A DNA stretch of 16,592 nt from Endomicrobium sp. (GTDB lineage: Bacteria > Elusimicrobiota > Endomicrobiia > Endomicrobiales > Endomicrobiaceae). Below, piece after piece: positions 1 to 12,100 of the stretch; the stretch's first letter is position 1, and every line of letters begins with the position of its first letter. The stretch is from contig JAISLV010000172.1 in the NCBI GenBank assembly GCA_031277075.1, positions 1 through 16,592 of the forward strand, read 5' to 3'. The position numbers and the translations under genes are program-made. The notes under the pieces are model-generated. The model worked only from the letters and a program-made list of their open reading frames with translations, searched no databases and was not told the origin of the DNA.

Positions 1-17
1 TTAATAAATAAAAAATT

Positions 18-24
18 AAGGGGG
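18..24 (+). promoter_or_regulatory. Ribosome binding site of the giant gene
   Basis: AAGGGGG lies 10 nt upstream of the ATG at base 35, in an otherwise A/T-rich leader. It is a good match to the anti-Shine-Dalgarno sequence and decides the start at 35 over the ATG at 71. The preceding AT-rich bases 1-17 could belong to a promoter -10 region (TAATAAAT), but too little upstream sequence is present to call one. Confidence 0.75.
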
Positions 25-34
25 AATAAAAGCG

Positions 35-166
35 ATGATTTTTAAAGAAAAAATCTTGGATTATTTAAAAATGTGTTGGAGTAAAAACATACATACCAAT
101 AAGAGCGTATCGCTTGTGATAACGCTGTGTTTTCTTATAAATATAGCGAATTTGCCCGTATATGCT
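35..166 (+). other. Signal peptide, extended n-region (residues 1-44)
   Basis: Residues 1-23 form an unusually long, positively charged and partly amphipathic n-region with several Lys and a Trp at 15. Residues 24-40 form a hydrophobic core (SVSLVITLCFLINIANL). The segment ends PVYA at 41-44, followed by Ser45, a fair type I signal peptidase site of V-x-A form. Cys32 is inside the core and is not in a lipobox, so a lipoprotein is unlikely. The implied role is Sec-dependent export of the N-terminal part across the inner membrane. It could instead be an uncleaved anchor. Confidence 0.8.
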
Positions 167-3100
167 TCGTTTGACGCTGAAATGTCAAAAAAGCAAATAA
201 AAAACGCGGATAAACAAACGGCGGTATTAAGCCATGCGGCGCTAAAATCTGTCAACGAGCAGATAGGCGCGGCGGTTAACATAAAAGCGGAAATAGATTC
301 TGCGGCAAGAAAAGAGCTTGACAGAAAAGACATAGCGATAACAGCCGTGGGAGCAATTATAGAAAGGAGCAGGGACGGCAAACGCGAGATAATGATAGGT
401 TCGCTTGACGAAAAAGGGAAAGTAAACATACACAGCGGCGGCGGCAGACAAACATTTGATAAAAAAACGAAAGAAGAATATGAATTTAGAGCGCGGCAGG
501 CATTAGATATGAGGGTGGCTAGGGGAAAGTTTGCCGCTACGCACAGTAAAGAATATCTTGCTTTGGAAAAGAGCATAACCATAAAGGAAGCGTTGCGGAA
601 AATAAAAAAGGAAATAGCGCTAGGAAAAGGGAAAGCGCAAAAAGCAGATAGCAGAGAAATTCTTCAAAATCAATTGATAACAAAAGAGACAATAGGCAGA
701 ATTTATAAAATTGCCAAAAAAGCAGGGCTAATTCTTACAGAAGAAAGAAACGTTTCAGATGAAAAAGCAAAAATAGAGATATATACCAGCAAAAATACGG
801 GGAAGAATATATTTGTAGGAAAGACAGACGGAGCGATGGCATATCCTACATATAACGGTCGTATTGAAATAGCGGAAAGCCGCAAGAAAATAAAGATTGA
901 CGGGGATGAATTTGAAAGTTCGGGCATTGCCATAGTTAAAAGTTCTTTGAAAAGCCGAAAGAATTACATAAATAAGAAAACGGAAGGATTATTTTTTATA
1001 GAGCTGTTGAATGTGCTGGATAAAGATTTAAGCGATGAGCAAACAATTGCGATAAAGGAACTATTTGAGGCAAGAAAAGAAGAAAAAAGCGTATTGAAAA
1101 TGCCCGCAAACATAGTGAAATATATTGAAGATAAAGCGGGTATTGGTTTGTCAAAAAGGATTTGCCAATCCGTAGAAAAGATAAGTTTGCAGGCAGAGGC
1201 TGCGTTTGCGTCAACGGGAAATGCGGTTAAAGCGTTAAACAAAGGCGCGTTTGCTTTACAGCCTGTTTTAATAAAAGCCGCTATAGCGAAAGATTTTAAA
1301 AATAATGATATTGGCGATAAAGAAATTGTAAAAGAGAGTAAAGTTAAAGAAGCCGATGAATTTGACAATGCCTTAGAACGCGCGCAATATAGTGTAGAAA
1401 TGCCAGAACTTTTAAAAGAAACTGCAAAACTTACGGCAAACGATATTGAAGAATATATTGCCGCAATGGAAAGCGTTCAGAAAGAAGCGGTTGACATTAT
1501 GGCGGCAGCCGATGAAAAGTCTTTTGAAGAAACAGAAAACTTTGAGAATTTAAGCGTAGACAACGGCGTTATATACGAAAGAGATGCAGACGGCTTGAAA
1601 CAAATTGGAATTTGGGACGGCGAGCAAGCCTATATTGCGCAAGCAGACGGACAATTAAAAGAAAGCGAATCTTATACGCGGCTGATTTTAAATAGAGAAA
1701 AAAGCGGACAGGCTGCCAAAGGCTATAAACTTGAAAAAGGCGTCGTCTCTAAAATAAAAGATTTTATAAGTTCAATAGCAAATAGCGAAAGCGTCAACTG
1801 CGCTATAGACGCTATAAGCCAAACGCTTGGCGCGGCAAATAAAGGTATTTTAGCTTTTCAGGCGGTAATAGCAGATTTGGCGGCGGGCGTTTTTGTAAGC
1901 AATAATCAAGGCTATCTAAGCGGCGAAAGTCAAGACGTAATGATAAGTATGGACGCAATGAAAAACGTTGTAAATTATTACGGCGCGGATTTTGAAGGAC
2001 ACTCCGCAAAGGCGGGCGATATTGCGGCAAGTTTAAAAGACGGCGAAAGCGCGGTTCTTCACGTTAAAGCAGATTCTGCCGCGGCAAGCGAAAATCATTT
2101 TATAACTATAGAGCTTGCAAAAGATAAAGACGCAAATGCAATTGATACAACAGGCAATAGCGGAGCGCAGGACAGAAATATAATTATAAAAGACCCGAAT
2201 AAAGAAAATATAATTGTAAAAGAAAGCGAGCTGGCAAGCGTATTAGCGTTGGAATACGGCGTATCTTTAGACAGTGGAATTAAAGTTTTATCGGAAAGCG
2301 GGATAAAAAATGCAAACAAGCTGACGCAAAGTGAAATGCTTGAAGCGGCGGGCGCGGCTTCTAAAAAAACTTCTTCAAAAACGTCTTCTGCTAAAGCTAA
2401 AACCTCTTCTTCAAAATCTTCGTCTTCGTCTGCTTCAAAAAAATCGTCTTCTTCATCAAAATCTTCGTCAAGCGCAAAGCAGTCTTCAAAATCTAAATCT
2501 ACCTCTGTAAAATCTTCATCTAAATCATCGTCTTCTTCGCAAAAAAGCGGCAGTTCAAAAGCGCAAAAACAAATTTCTGCGGCAAAGAAAGCGGATAATG
2601 CGGCAAAAAAAGCGGTTGCCGCCGATAAGTCGGCTGCAAAGGCAAAAAAAGCCGCCGATAAAGCAAAAAAACAGGCGGACAAAGCCGCAAAAGCCGCGCA
2701 AAAAGCAAGCAAAGAAAAAGACCCTCAAAAGAAAATAAACGCGCAAAATAAAGCCGCTAAAAAAGCCGACGAAGCAAAAAAGAAAGCTGTTCAAGCCAGA
2801 AAAGCCGCTCAACAAGCAAAGACTGCTCATACAAAAGCAAGAAAGGCTGCCCAAAAAGTAGACGGCAAAGACGCAGGCAAAGCTATAGCAAAGGAAAAAG
2901 CGGCTACAAAAAAACTTGCTCAAGCAAAGAAAGCCGAAAAAGCGGCGAAAGCCGACAGCAAAAAAGCAAATAAAAAATTGGTAAAAACCGTAAAAGAAAC
3001 AGTCAAAGACATAAACGGGGGAAAACTGCCCAAAGAAGCAAAGGCTGCTATAGACGCGCTTTCTAAAGCCGCAAAGAAAGGTTATGACGCGCTTGTGCAA

Positions 3101-6100
3101 GCAAGCATTAATGCGGGGAAGACTTTGCTTGAAAAGAACGCTGATAAAAACGAAAAGATAAAAGATACGGGATTGACGATTCTTAGCATAGCTTCAGGAA
3201 ATAAAAGCGGGGTCGTTGTAGATAAGAAAAAGAAAACTATAACAAATTACGGCGACGGAACTAAGACCGAACAAATAAAATTCGGCAAAGACGTTTCAGA
3301 AAAAGATATTGACAATATAAATAAAATTGCGGCAAACGGCGGATATGACGCCGTATTAAATTACACAAAACAAAGCGGGAAATTACTTTGCGAAACCAAA
3401 TACGATAAAAGCGGAAAAGAAATATATACCGCTGTAAATGTGGGATATAAAGACGGGACAATGGCGCTTAAGTATGATTTTGCGAGCGATTATTCAAATG
3501 AGACTACGATAGTTGAAGCGAAAAAGGGAGACAGCAAGGTAGTGTTTGAAGAATACGGCGGGCAAGAGAACGGATATTTGCTAAAAAGGGCTATGACATA
3601 TTCTTCTTCAAAAGACGGTTACGCGCAGCGCAATATTACGGCTGACGGTTTGGAATTTAGCGCGGATATACGCGCATTAGAGAGAGCTACGGAATTTTAT
3701 GATAAGGAAATAACCGCGTCCGACGGTTCAAAAGAGAAAGTAAGAGCGGCGCGCAGCGTTGATTTTAAAGGCTCAGACGACGAGAACCCAAGCGCTTTTG
3801 AAGAAGCCGTAATAGACAAAGACGGAAACATAAACGTAACAAGATACGATTTGACAAATGCGATAAGCGATACAGAGATTGCTCAAAAAGAAGGCGGCGC
3901 GGCGTCAAATTCTGCAGGCGCGCAGTCGCTGATAGACCAATATAAAGGCGCTCTTGACGCGGCTAAAAAAATGCGGATAATCGGAAAAGAAGATTTATAC
4001 GCAGGGTATGCAAAAGTAGACAATAAATATATAGATATGAGCAAAGTAGAAACGTATTCGTATAATACGGCTAATAGCGGATATGTGACGAAAAATACCA
4101 CGATTGACGGGAAAGATGCGTCAATTACCGCAAAGCTGGAAAGCGGCGGCTGGAGATACGACGACAGGAATATATCGTCAAATTCTCAAGAAAACTCCGT
4201 TACAATAACAAGCAAAACGGATGACGGAGGAACGCGCATAGACAAATATTTAGGAGTGACTTTAGACAACGATTTTAATTACGAAAATACGGAAGGCTGC
4301 GGGCAAGAATGGTCTGAACTTAACGCTAAAGGCGAAGTAGTAAAAGGCGGAGCCGATTATAAAAAGGGAAATGTTATTCTTATGCCCGGCTCAAAAGACA
4401 AAGTAGAACTTGATAAAGATTTAAGTTATACGTATCAAAAAAATTCAAAAGGGAAGTTTGATGTGTCGGCGCATTTAGTTTCTGGGAAATACGTAAATAT
4501 TGCTCCTAACGGCAAAGCCGCCTACGGAACGCTTGAAAACTGCAAATTTACGATAAACGAAAACGGAACGCCTTCGCTTTCAGGCAAAATTAATATAAAG
4601 AAAGGTTCTTCTTTTTACGTTGAAAAAGGAAAAAGCAAAGGAAGCTCAAGCTCCGGCAAAGAAAAAGATAAATCAAAACCCGACGCAAAAGATACCGACG
4701 CTAAAGTAGTTGAAAAAGAAGACGGATACGTAGTAAAAGACGGGAGCGTATCTTTAAGAAACGGCGGGCTTGTCGTAATGGGAACGGGAGCCGTATTTAA
4801 GAAAGGGTCTAATTTAGAAGCTATAGGCGGAAAAATAACAAAAGGAAGCGTTAAAGTAAAAACCGATAAAAACGGGAATTACGTCTATACGTCGCACAAG
4901 AGCAAAAAAACTACGGTTAAAAAGAATAATTCAGAAGTAAAATCAACGACAATTTACGATAAAAAAGGCGAAGTTAAAACTACGGCGAAAAATAAAAAAA
5001 CCGGCGCGGCAATGACAAGAGAAAGAGACGGCTCAAAAATGCGCGTGACAATTACCGCTAAGAAAAAAGGCGATACGGGTTTTGGATACGAAGTGGAAAA
5101 ACTCGGCAAAAACGGGAAAGCGGTATATTCATACTCCATTAACGGCAAAAACGAAATTAAAAATGAAACCTTAACAAGCGGAGCGGTAATAACTCAGACG
5201 ATAATGGAAAATAAAGCAGACGGGCAGAAAATATTCAATAGAATTACGGGCAAATCAGGCGATTCCGTAAGCAAAACTATGCGCTACTACGACGGAAATA
5301 GAGAAACGGCGCTTACTATGGCGGGGGACGTCTACGTCGCTTACGACGTTAAAAAGAATTTAGCTTATCAAATAGGCGTCAATAAAGAAGACGCTGACAA
5401 TCCGTTGAGCAAAACGAAGTTAGACGGCAAACTCTCTTCAAACGGAAAAACTTTTATACTTGACAAATCAATAGTGATACAAGACGACGGCGGAAATACA
5501 AAATACTATTACAAAAAAATAAATATAGACAAAAAAAGTTCAGCCGCCGCTTTTGTGGATCCGCGCATAAAAGCAAAACTTAACGACGACGGCAATTGGT
5601 ATGACGTTTCAGATATGGGAAAAGCCGGCGGCGGGAAAATAGCGGTAGGAACGTCTGAAGACGGCAAACCTATATATATGACGCTTGGAAGCGACGGGGT
5701 TTGGCATAAAATTAAAGCGTGGGACGGAAAATCAAAAAAGACCGAAGCCAATAAAGTCGGAAACTTTACCGTAAAAAAGAACTACGACGGCAAACTTATT
5801 TTGTCTACGAATAAAAAAATAAAAATTCCAGACGCTTCCGGGAAATTATCTATAAACGCAAAAGGCGATTTTTTGCTCGGACGAAATAAAGACGGGCGCA
5901 TCGTTTTGACTACTACTAAAAAATATTTTGCAAAATACGCGGGTTCTAACGCTAAAATTAAACTTCAGGCGGGCGCAAAACTCGGGTTCACAAACGGAAG
6001 TTTGTCGGTATCTTCGGGCGAACTAAAAATAGACGGCAGTTTGACGATAAAAAACTCGCCAAACGCGTCAGAAGGCGGCGCGTCGGGCGATAACAAAGAA

Positions 6101-9100
6101 AAACCCAAAGTAAAAACCAGAGCCGTAATTTCTTACGGGAAAAACGGAGTGAAAGTTTCAAACGGGATTTTGTCTATAAGAGACGGACAACTTACTGTTG
6201 AAGGCAAAGGAGCGGTCTTTTTAAAGGGTTCGCTATTATCAGACGGCAGCAGAGTTACGAAAGGCAATTTAAAAATTGCCGATTATACGAAAGACGGATA
6301 CGCCGTATACGTTGCTGAAAAAGGAACCGCGCAAACAAGAGGTTCTATATCTATCAATTACAATAAAAAAGGCGTGACATGGGCGGGAACAAGCCGAACC
6401 GTCAAAGGAAATTTTAGAGTTTCAAACGGCGACGTGTATTCGCATTATACGACTACTACGACATACAAAATATCAAAATCAAAAGGATACAATGTAATGG
6501 CAAGAAATTCTAAAGGTCAATACATTGTAGCAAGGACTGTCACTAAGGCTGCTGGAACAAAAATATTTGATATGAGCGATTATAAAGCGCAGGTTGAGGC
6601 TTATAAAAAGTCTATTGCGGCGCGCGACGAATATATAAACGCTCAAAAGTTTTACGATTTAATGAAGAACAAACCTTTAATTGCGCCGTCTTACTTATCG
6701 GATTTAGCTAAGAAAGCGCAAGACAAAAAAGAAGCGTTCATTAAAATTATTCCTGATAGCGCAATGAAAAATATTTCTGATTTTACGGGTCTTACAAAAG
6801 CGCAAATTGCAAAGAAGATGACGGTAAAGAACGGGAATATAGTAATTCCCGGAGTTATAAAAGCGTCGGAAGTTATAAAAGCGCCAAATGTGATTGTTAA
6901 AAATCCGAATTTAAAACTTGACCTTGCGATAAACAGAGATTTGACCTTTTCGCTTACTACGTCTCATAAAATTACGTATCTTGACAAAAAAACTAATACG
7001 TCAAAAACCGTATACGGAGTGGAAACCGTCGTAAAAGACGATAAAAATAATAGGATAGAAGGAATTGTAAATAATATAGACATAGTTTTTGAACGCGATA
7101 TAAACACAAATAAAGCGTATACAATTACAGGATTTGATTTTGTAAATATTACTCAACAAGGATACGTTCAAAAAATTCCTAAATCTGCCGCAGGCGCGGG
7201 TACGGGCGGCGCGCAAGGAACTCCCGCAATAAAGACTAATACGCAAGGAATATTCAATATTACAAAAGATACCATAACGGTATCGGGGCAAGGCTCTGTT
7301 ATATCTTTTAGAAACGGAGAAGTTTTGCTTGCGGGAGAAGGAGCGCAAGCGTGGAGCGGTTCTACTTTTACTACGCGTTTAGGAAAAGTTCAAACCAAAG
7401 GGTCGTATACGTATAAAGACGGAGGATGGGCGGCAAGCTCTCAATATTCTACTTATTCATATTACGACGCGTCTGCCGCTAAAAAAGCCATTATTTCCGA
7501 TATGAAATCAAGCGGAATAAAAATTGATTCTTTGAACGATTTATCTTTTAAAAATATCGGCGGAAACATACCTTCAAACAGTTTTGGCGCGCTTGAGGCA
7601 TTGCTTAATTCAACAGACAATAGAGGAAAAAGCGTAGCCGCAGTTACGGTTAAAGACGCAAACGGCAAAGAGCCTTCTATAAACGGAATAAAAATAGCGG
7701 CAGGATATAAAATAAAATTTGCCGTTGACGGCGAAAATAAAATGGGAGTTTATTGCGCGGATACAAGGCAAATAAAGTCTTCATATACTCTTGCGCAAGG
7801 GTGGACGAGCGCAGACGGCAAATCTAAAGTCGGCTTATTGTTTAATTACGGCGATAAAATAGATTTTGGCGTCGGGTTTAAAAACGAATATGGAGCGGGC
7901 GCCGTTTTAAACGGAAACAATATACAATGGAACAACGGAACGGGAAAAGCGCAAACTATTAATAATGTGCGGGTGATAGCGGGCGCAGACGGGATATTGC
8001 GTCTTGGAAGCGAAAGTTTGAACTTTAATTATAACGGCGGAAAACTTTCTGTAGCTTTAGGTTCGGAAGTGACGATAGGCGGCAATGCGATTGTAGTAAC
8101 TAAAGGAAGCCTTATAGCAGAGGGAGTGAATTTACAAGATTCGCCGTCGTTTGACGAAGAAGGCGGAAGCGATTCTAATAAAGCGTGGGACGGAAGCGTT
8201 AATTTTGACGGCATAGCTAAAAAAGCCGCTAACGGCAAAACGGGCTGGGATATTTCCGGTATCATAAACGGATACAGCGACGGGAACTTAGAAACGGTTT
8301 TGTCTAAGGGGTATATATTTTCAGAGGGCAGCATATTCGGCGCGGGCAGCGATATATATGTTACAGGCGAAACTGTAGAGAGCGGAAAAGTTCAGTTGAG
8401 AAAAACTGCCGACGGATATTATTTTCTCACTTCGGCGGGCGCGTCTCAAGCGAAAACATATATAGACCTTACTACTTCCGAACAAAGAGCCGACGGTTTT
8501 ATCACAAGAATTAACAATACCTATAATTCCTCAGGGCTTGTAAAGTCTGAATACAGGCAGGAATTTACAAAGTCGGACGCGCTTAAACATTTTGCAGGCG
8601 GGACGTATTCGGGTTATGAAATTACAAATCTTTCCGAAAGAGACGGCGGCGCGTATATCTTTTCGGAGTTTGAAACAACCCGCGCGCAAATAAACGGCAA
8701 AACATACAATATTGCAAAGCGCGGCTCTGACGGGCAGTTTATTATTAACGAGTCGTCTACTTTTTACAATTTAGACATTAAAGGGTCAATAAAAGACGGC
8801 GTATATGAATATTTAGAAACTATTAAAATGCGCGGGAAAGACCCTGCAAACTTTGAATCGTCTATGAGTATAAAAAAAGACGGCAAATATATTCCCGAAA
8901 ACGCAATTATGGCAAAACAGCAGTCTGACGGCAAGACGGTAATAGTTTTGTCAGACGCAAATTACAGCGACGTTTTAACGCTGGATTTTAAGAATAAAAC
9001 AATAGGCGTTTTGGGGCAAGGAGCAAACGACGTTTTAAAAGTCAATTTGGACGGCGGACGAAGCGTTTATTACACAAACAAAGGCGCAGACGGCATACGC

Positions 9101-12100
9101 GCAGATATATATGAAGAAAACAAAGGGTTTCAATATTACCTTGATTTTAAAAACGGAGCGCGTTTTATTAACGGCGAGGCTGTTATTGCGCAAGGGCATT
9201 TGGCTAAAGACGCAAAAATAACCGACGAAGGCAAAAACGAAGGCGGGGCGGGAAATAACGCCATTGCCGATATAGGCGCAAAAAGCGGCGAATATGCTTT
9301 TGTGGCGGACGGCAAATATTATATTGCGGGCAAAGACGGCGATTTATTCAGCTTAAATAAAGACGCGAAATTGTTTGACAAAAACGCGGCTATCGCGGTT
9401 TATACGGGAGATAATATAGCGACTGTAATAAAAGACGGAACGACTCAAACTTTTGGTTTAGTCAAAGCTACGGAAGATACAAAGTTTCTCTTATGGAAGA
9501 CGGGAGAAAGAGAAGAAGAAAACGCGCGTTGGCATGCGGGCGAAGTTGTTGAAATCGACGGACAGAAGTATTTTGGGACATATAGCTATACGGGTGAAAA
9601 AGCGATATTTAGCGATATATTTGCCGTAAATAAAAATGGAAATATAGGAGCTAATTTAAACGATTCTTTCGGGCAGAAAACTATTTTAAAGGGAAATAAC
9701 GGCGATAGCATAAAAATAGGATTTAACAGAGCGGAAGGAATAACCATGACAGGCTCGGTCAGTATGCTTTCCGTTGACGGCGAAAACGTCAAATTTATAC
9801 CCGTTTGGGACAAAGAAAACAAACAGTTCAAACTTGACCTTGCTAAAGATTCAAAAACGCAAATCGCAGAAACTATTGATTTGAAAGCTTTATACAAAGA
9901 ATATTATGGGACGGATTATCAAAATATGTACGATATGCCTCAATACGATACAGACGGCAAACCTATTAAAAAAGACACTGCGTATATGGACGATACTACG
10001 GCGCAATCTTTATTGTGGAAATACGCTAAAGAGAACAATTTAGATTATTCCGAAGCGTCGGCGGCTCTTTATAGCGCAAGAGACGACCCGTTTAAAATTA
10101 CAGTGACAAGAACCAAAACGCTTGCAGACTATGTTTTTTCTAAAGATTTTGACGGCAATACGGGCGAATTTAAGTTCTCAATAGAAAGCATGATATTTGA
10201 TTTGAAACGGATGCAATTTATTACAACGGCAAACGTCTTTTTAGACAAAACAAATAAGTTTAACACTACAGGCAGCTGGACTGCCGCGCCTGCTGGCGCA
10301 GGCTCAGGCGGCGGCTCTGAACCTAAAGAAGTATATTCGACAAAATACCGAGTGGGAGCTGAAATAGGAACAAATGCCGAAGGCGGCGCGTCTCTATCGC
10401 TTTACGATTACGGGGGAACAAAAGAGCAAGCTCAAGTATCTATAACTTTTGATACTTCAGAAATGTTTAGCGGGAAAGCTATAGCGGGACATTCTTTCGC
10501 TTCGTTTAAAGCGGGAACAGAAGTAGTTCTTGTCAAACAAACGCAGCTGAAATATGTAGACAATAATGCAAGAACCGAAAGCAATAGGCATGAAAAACAT
10601 GAGATTAAAAGTCAAGTTATAGAGGGCAAAGCAGAGGCGGGAACGAGGATATTTTGTAAAACGGACACTGCGCTTAGCGGTCTTGTTAAAGCGGCAATGG
10701 ATAACGGAGTAGTAAGCGGCTCTATAGATATTTTGCAGACTATAGAAATAGACAATGCAAAATATGCGGCTGAAGGAACGGTTTATTCAAACAAAACTTT
10801 TGCAAATACGGCTGTTGTAAAACAGGTAAGCGGCGCAGGAGTTGAGGGCGCGGAATTAAAGAACGGCAAACTTGAATTTGGAATGTGGTCGCTTAAGGGG
10901 AACATAAATCTCAAGGCGTCTAGCGTAGAGTTAGAATCTCATTGGCTTACAAGGGCGGGAGAAACTGTTCTTGGAGTGATAACGTCAATAGCCGCTCTTA
11001 TAAATCCTTTTGATTGGATAAGCGGAAACAAGCTGGCAAAATTTTCGGCGTCTTTGTTTACCGATAAGCAAATAGACCAAATTGACGGAAAAGATATAGT
11101 TTCAACATATATCGCGGCGGCGGTCGCTATAGCCGCAGTTGTCACAACCGTAGTCTCGTTTGGAGCTGCGGCGACTTTCTGGGCGGCTGCGGCATTGGCG
11201 GCTTCGGCTGTTACTACGGCTGCGTTTGCCTCAACAGCCGCGTTCCAGTCTGCGCAGTGTTTTCAAAACGGCGATTGGAAAGGCGGTTTATTAAACGCCG
11301 CAGCCGCCGCGCTAGCCATAGCTTTTCCTCTTAAACTTTCGTTTGGGAATCCGATTGCGGCAATGAACGGAGCTTTAAACGCGGTAAAAGGTATGACAGG
11401 CGGCGCGGTTAAAACAATGTTATTTAACGTTGTTAAAAATCCTTTAGGTTTAAGAGCTGTAATGGGCGCTGGTTTTACAGGGCTTGATTTTGCCATAAGC
11501 GCATTATACGGAGTATCTGCCGACGAAGGTTTTGGCGGCGGATTTTTCGGCGAGCTTGGCAATTTAGTGAGAATACTATCTTTTAGAGGAGCCGCTATAG
11601 ACGGCGGCAGCTTTTGGAATAGACAAGTTCCAGTTTTTGGCGAACTTGGCTTGCGCTGGGGGCATATTGCTTGGGCGAGCGCGTATATATTAGGTCCCGA
11701 CGGGCTGGCAAAAGGAATTAAAGGCGTAAAAAATATTTTTAATGCAAAGACGAGCGCGGTAAATTTTACAACGCCCGCGTTAAACGGCTTGCAAGTTTCC
11801 GCGTCTACAGTGAAATCTTTGACATATCTTGCAGGAAGAACAAATTTCATTAAATCTTGGGGAGCGGTCGCCAGACATATGTATCAGATGTGGGGGCTTC
11901 AAATAGGCATGGGAATTGCTGGAAATATCGTAAAACCTTTTGGACAATCGCTGAATAATTCTATATTTAAAGACGTCTACGATTTTATTATGAGCGAAAT
12001 GGGCGGAACGGAAATATTAGGCGGAGATAGAAGCATGACTGTATTATTTGGAGCGGTTATGGCTGCGGCTATGCCGTTTGTTCAAGGTGTTGCGCAAGGG

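Larger units (their letters stand above)
3182..10921 (+). other. Beta-rich repeat region, probable extracellular stalk (residues about 1050-3629)
   Basis: About 2,580 residues dominated by short alternating hydrophobic strands separated by NG, DG, GG and KDG turns, rich in Gly, Asn, Asp, Lys, Ser, Thr and Tyr, with almost no Cys. This is the composition of adhesin and autotransporter-style beta-helix or beta-sandwich arrays. A core repeat of roughly 37-43 residues recurs in five recognisable copies (4742, 6164, 7292, 8006 and 8309). Six Gly-rich or charged linkers break the region at about 320-470-residue intervals, suggesting a string of large modules. A few helical insertions occur, for example residues 1295-1330 and 2180-2255. 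I recognise no named adhesin family. A carbohydrate-binding or surface-contact role is possible but unproven. Confidence 0.65.

Noticed and set aside
61..582. Minus-strand open frame of 173 codons with hydrophobic stretches
   Set aside because: It is fully antisense to the signal peptide and N-terminal segment of the giant gene. The hydrophobicity comes from complementing AAA, GAA and GCG codons, and no membrane-protein family is evident.
2095..2712. Minus-strand open frame of 205 codons rich in Ala, Phe, Asp and Glu
   Set aside because: It is the complement of the Ser/Lys and Ala/Lys low-complexity tract, which by composition rarely yields stops in antisense. Its protein is an acidic or Phe/Ala low-complexity shadow with no ribosome binding site and no family.
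2360..2980. DNA-level tandem repeat or CRISPR-like array
   Set aside because: The AAA/GCG/GCC/TCT pattern has no fixed unit length or spacer structure; it reflects amino-acid composition only.
4622..10330. Glycine-rich RTX calcium-binding repeats
   Set aside because: Many GG, DG and NG turns occur, but the nonapeptide GGXGXDXUX is not repeated in tandem anywhere, so the stalk is not an RTX domain.
11263..11850. Minus-strand open frame of 195 codons
   Set aside because: Antisense shadow of the Gly/Ala-rich membrane-proximal region. GCC/GGC-rich codons give few antisense stops. The product is Pro/Lys/Ala-rich without a recognisable domain.
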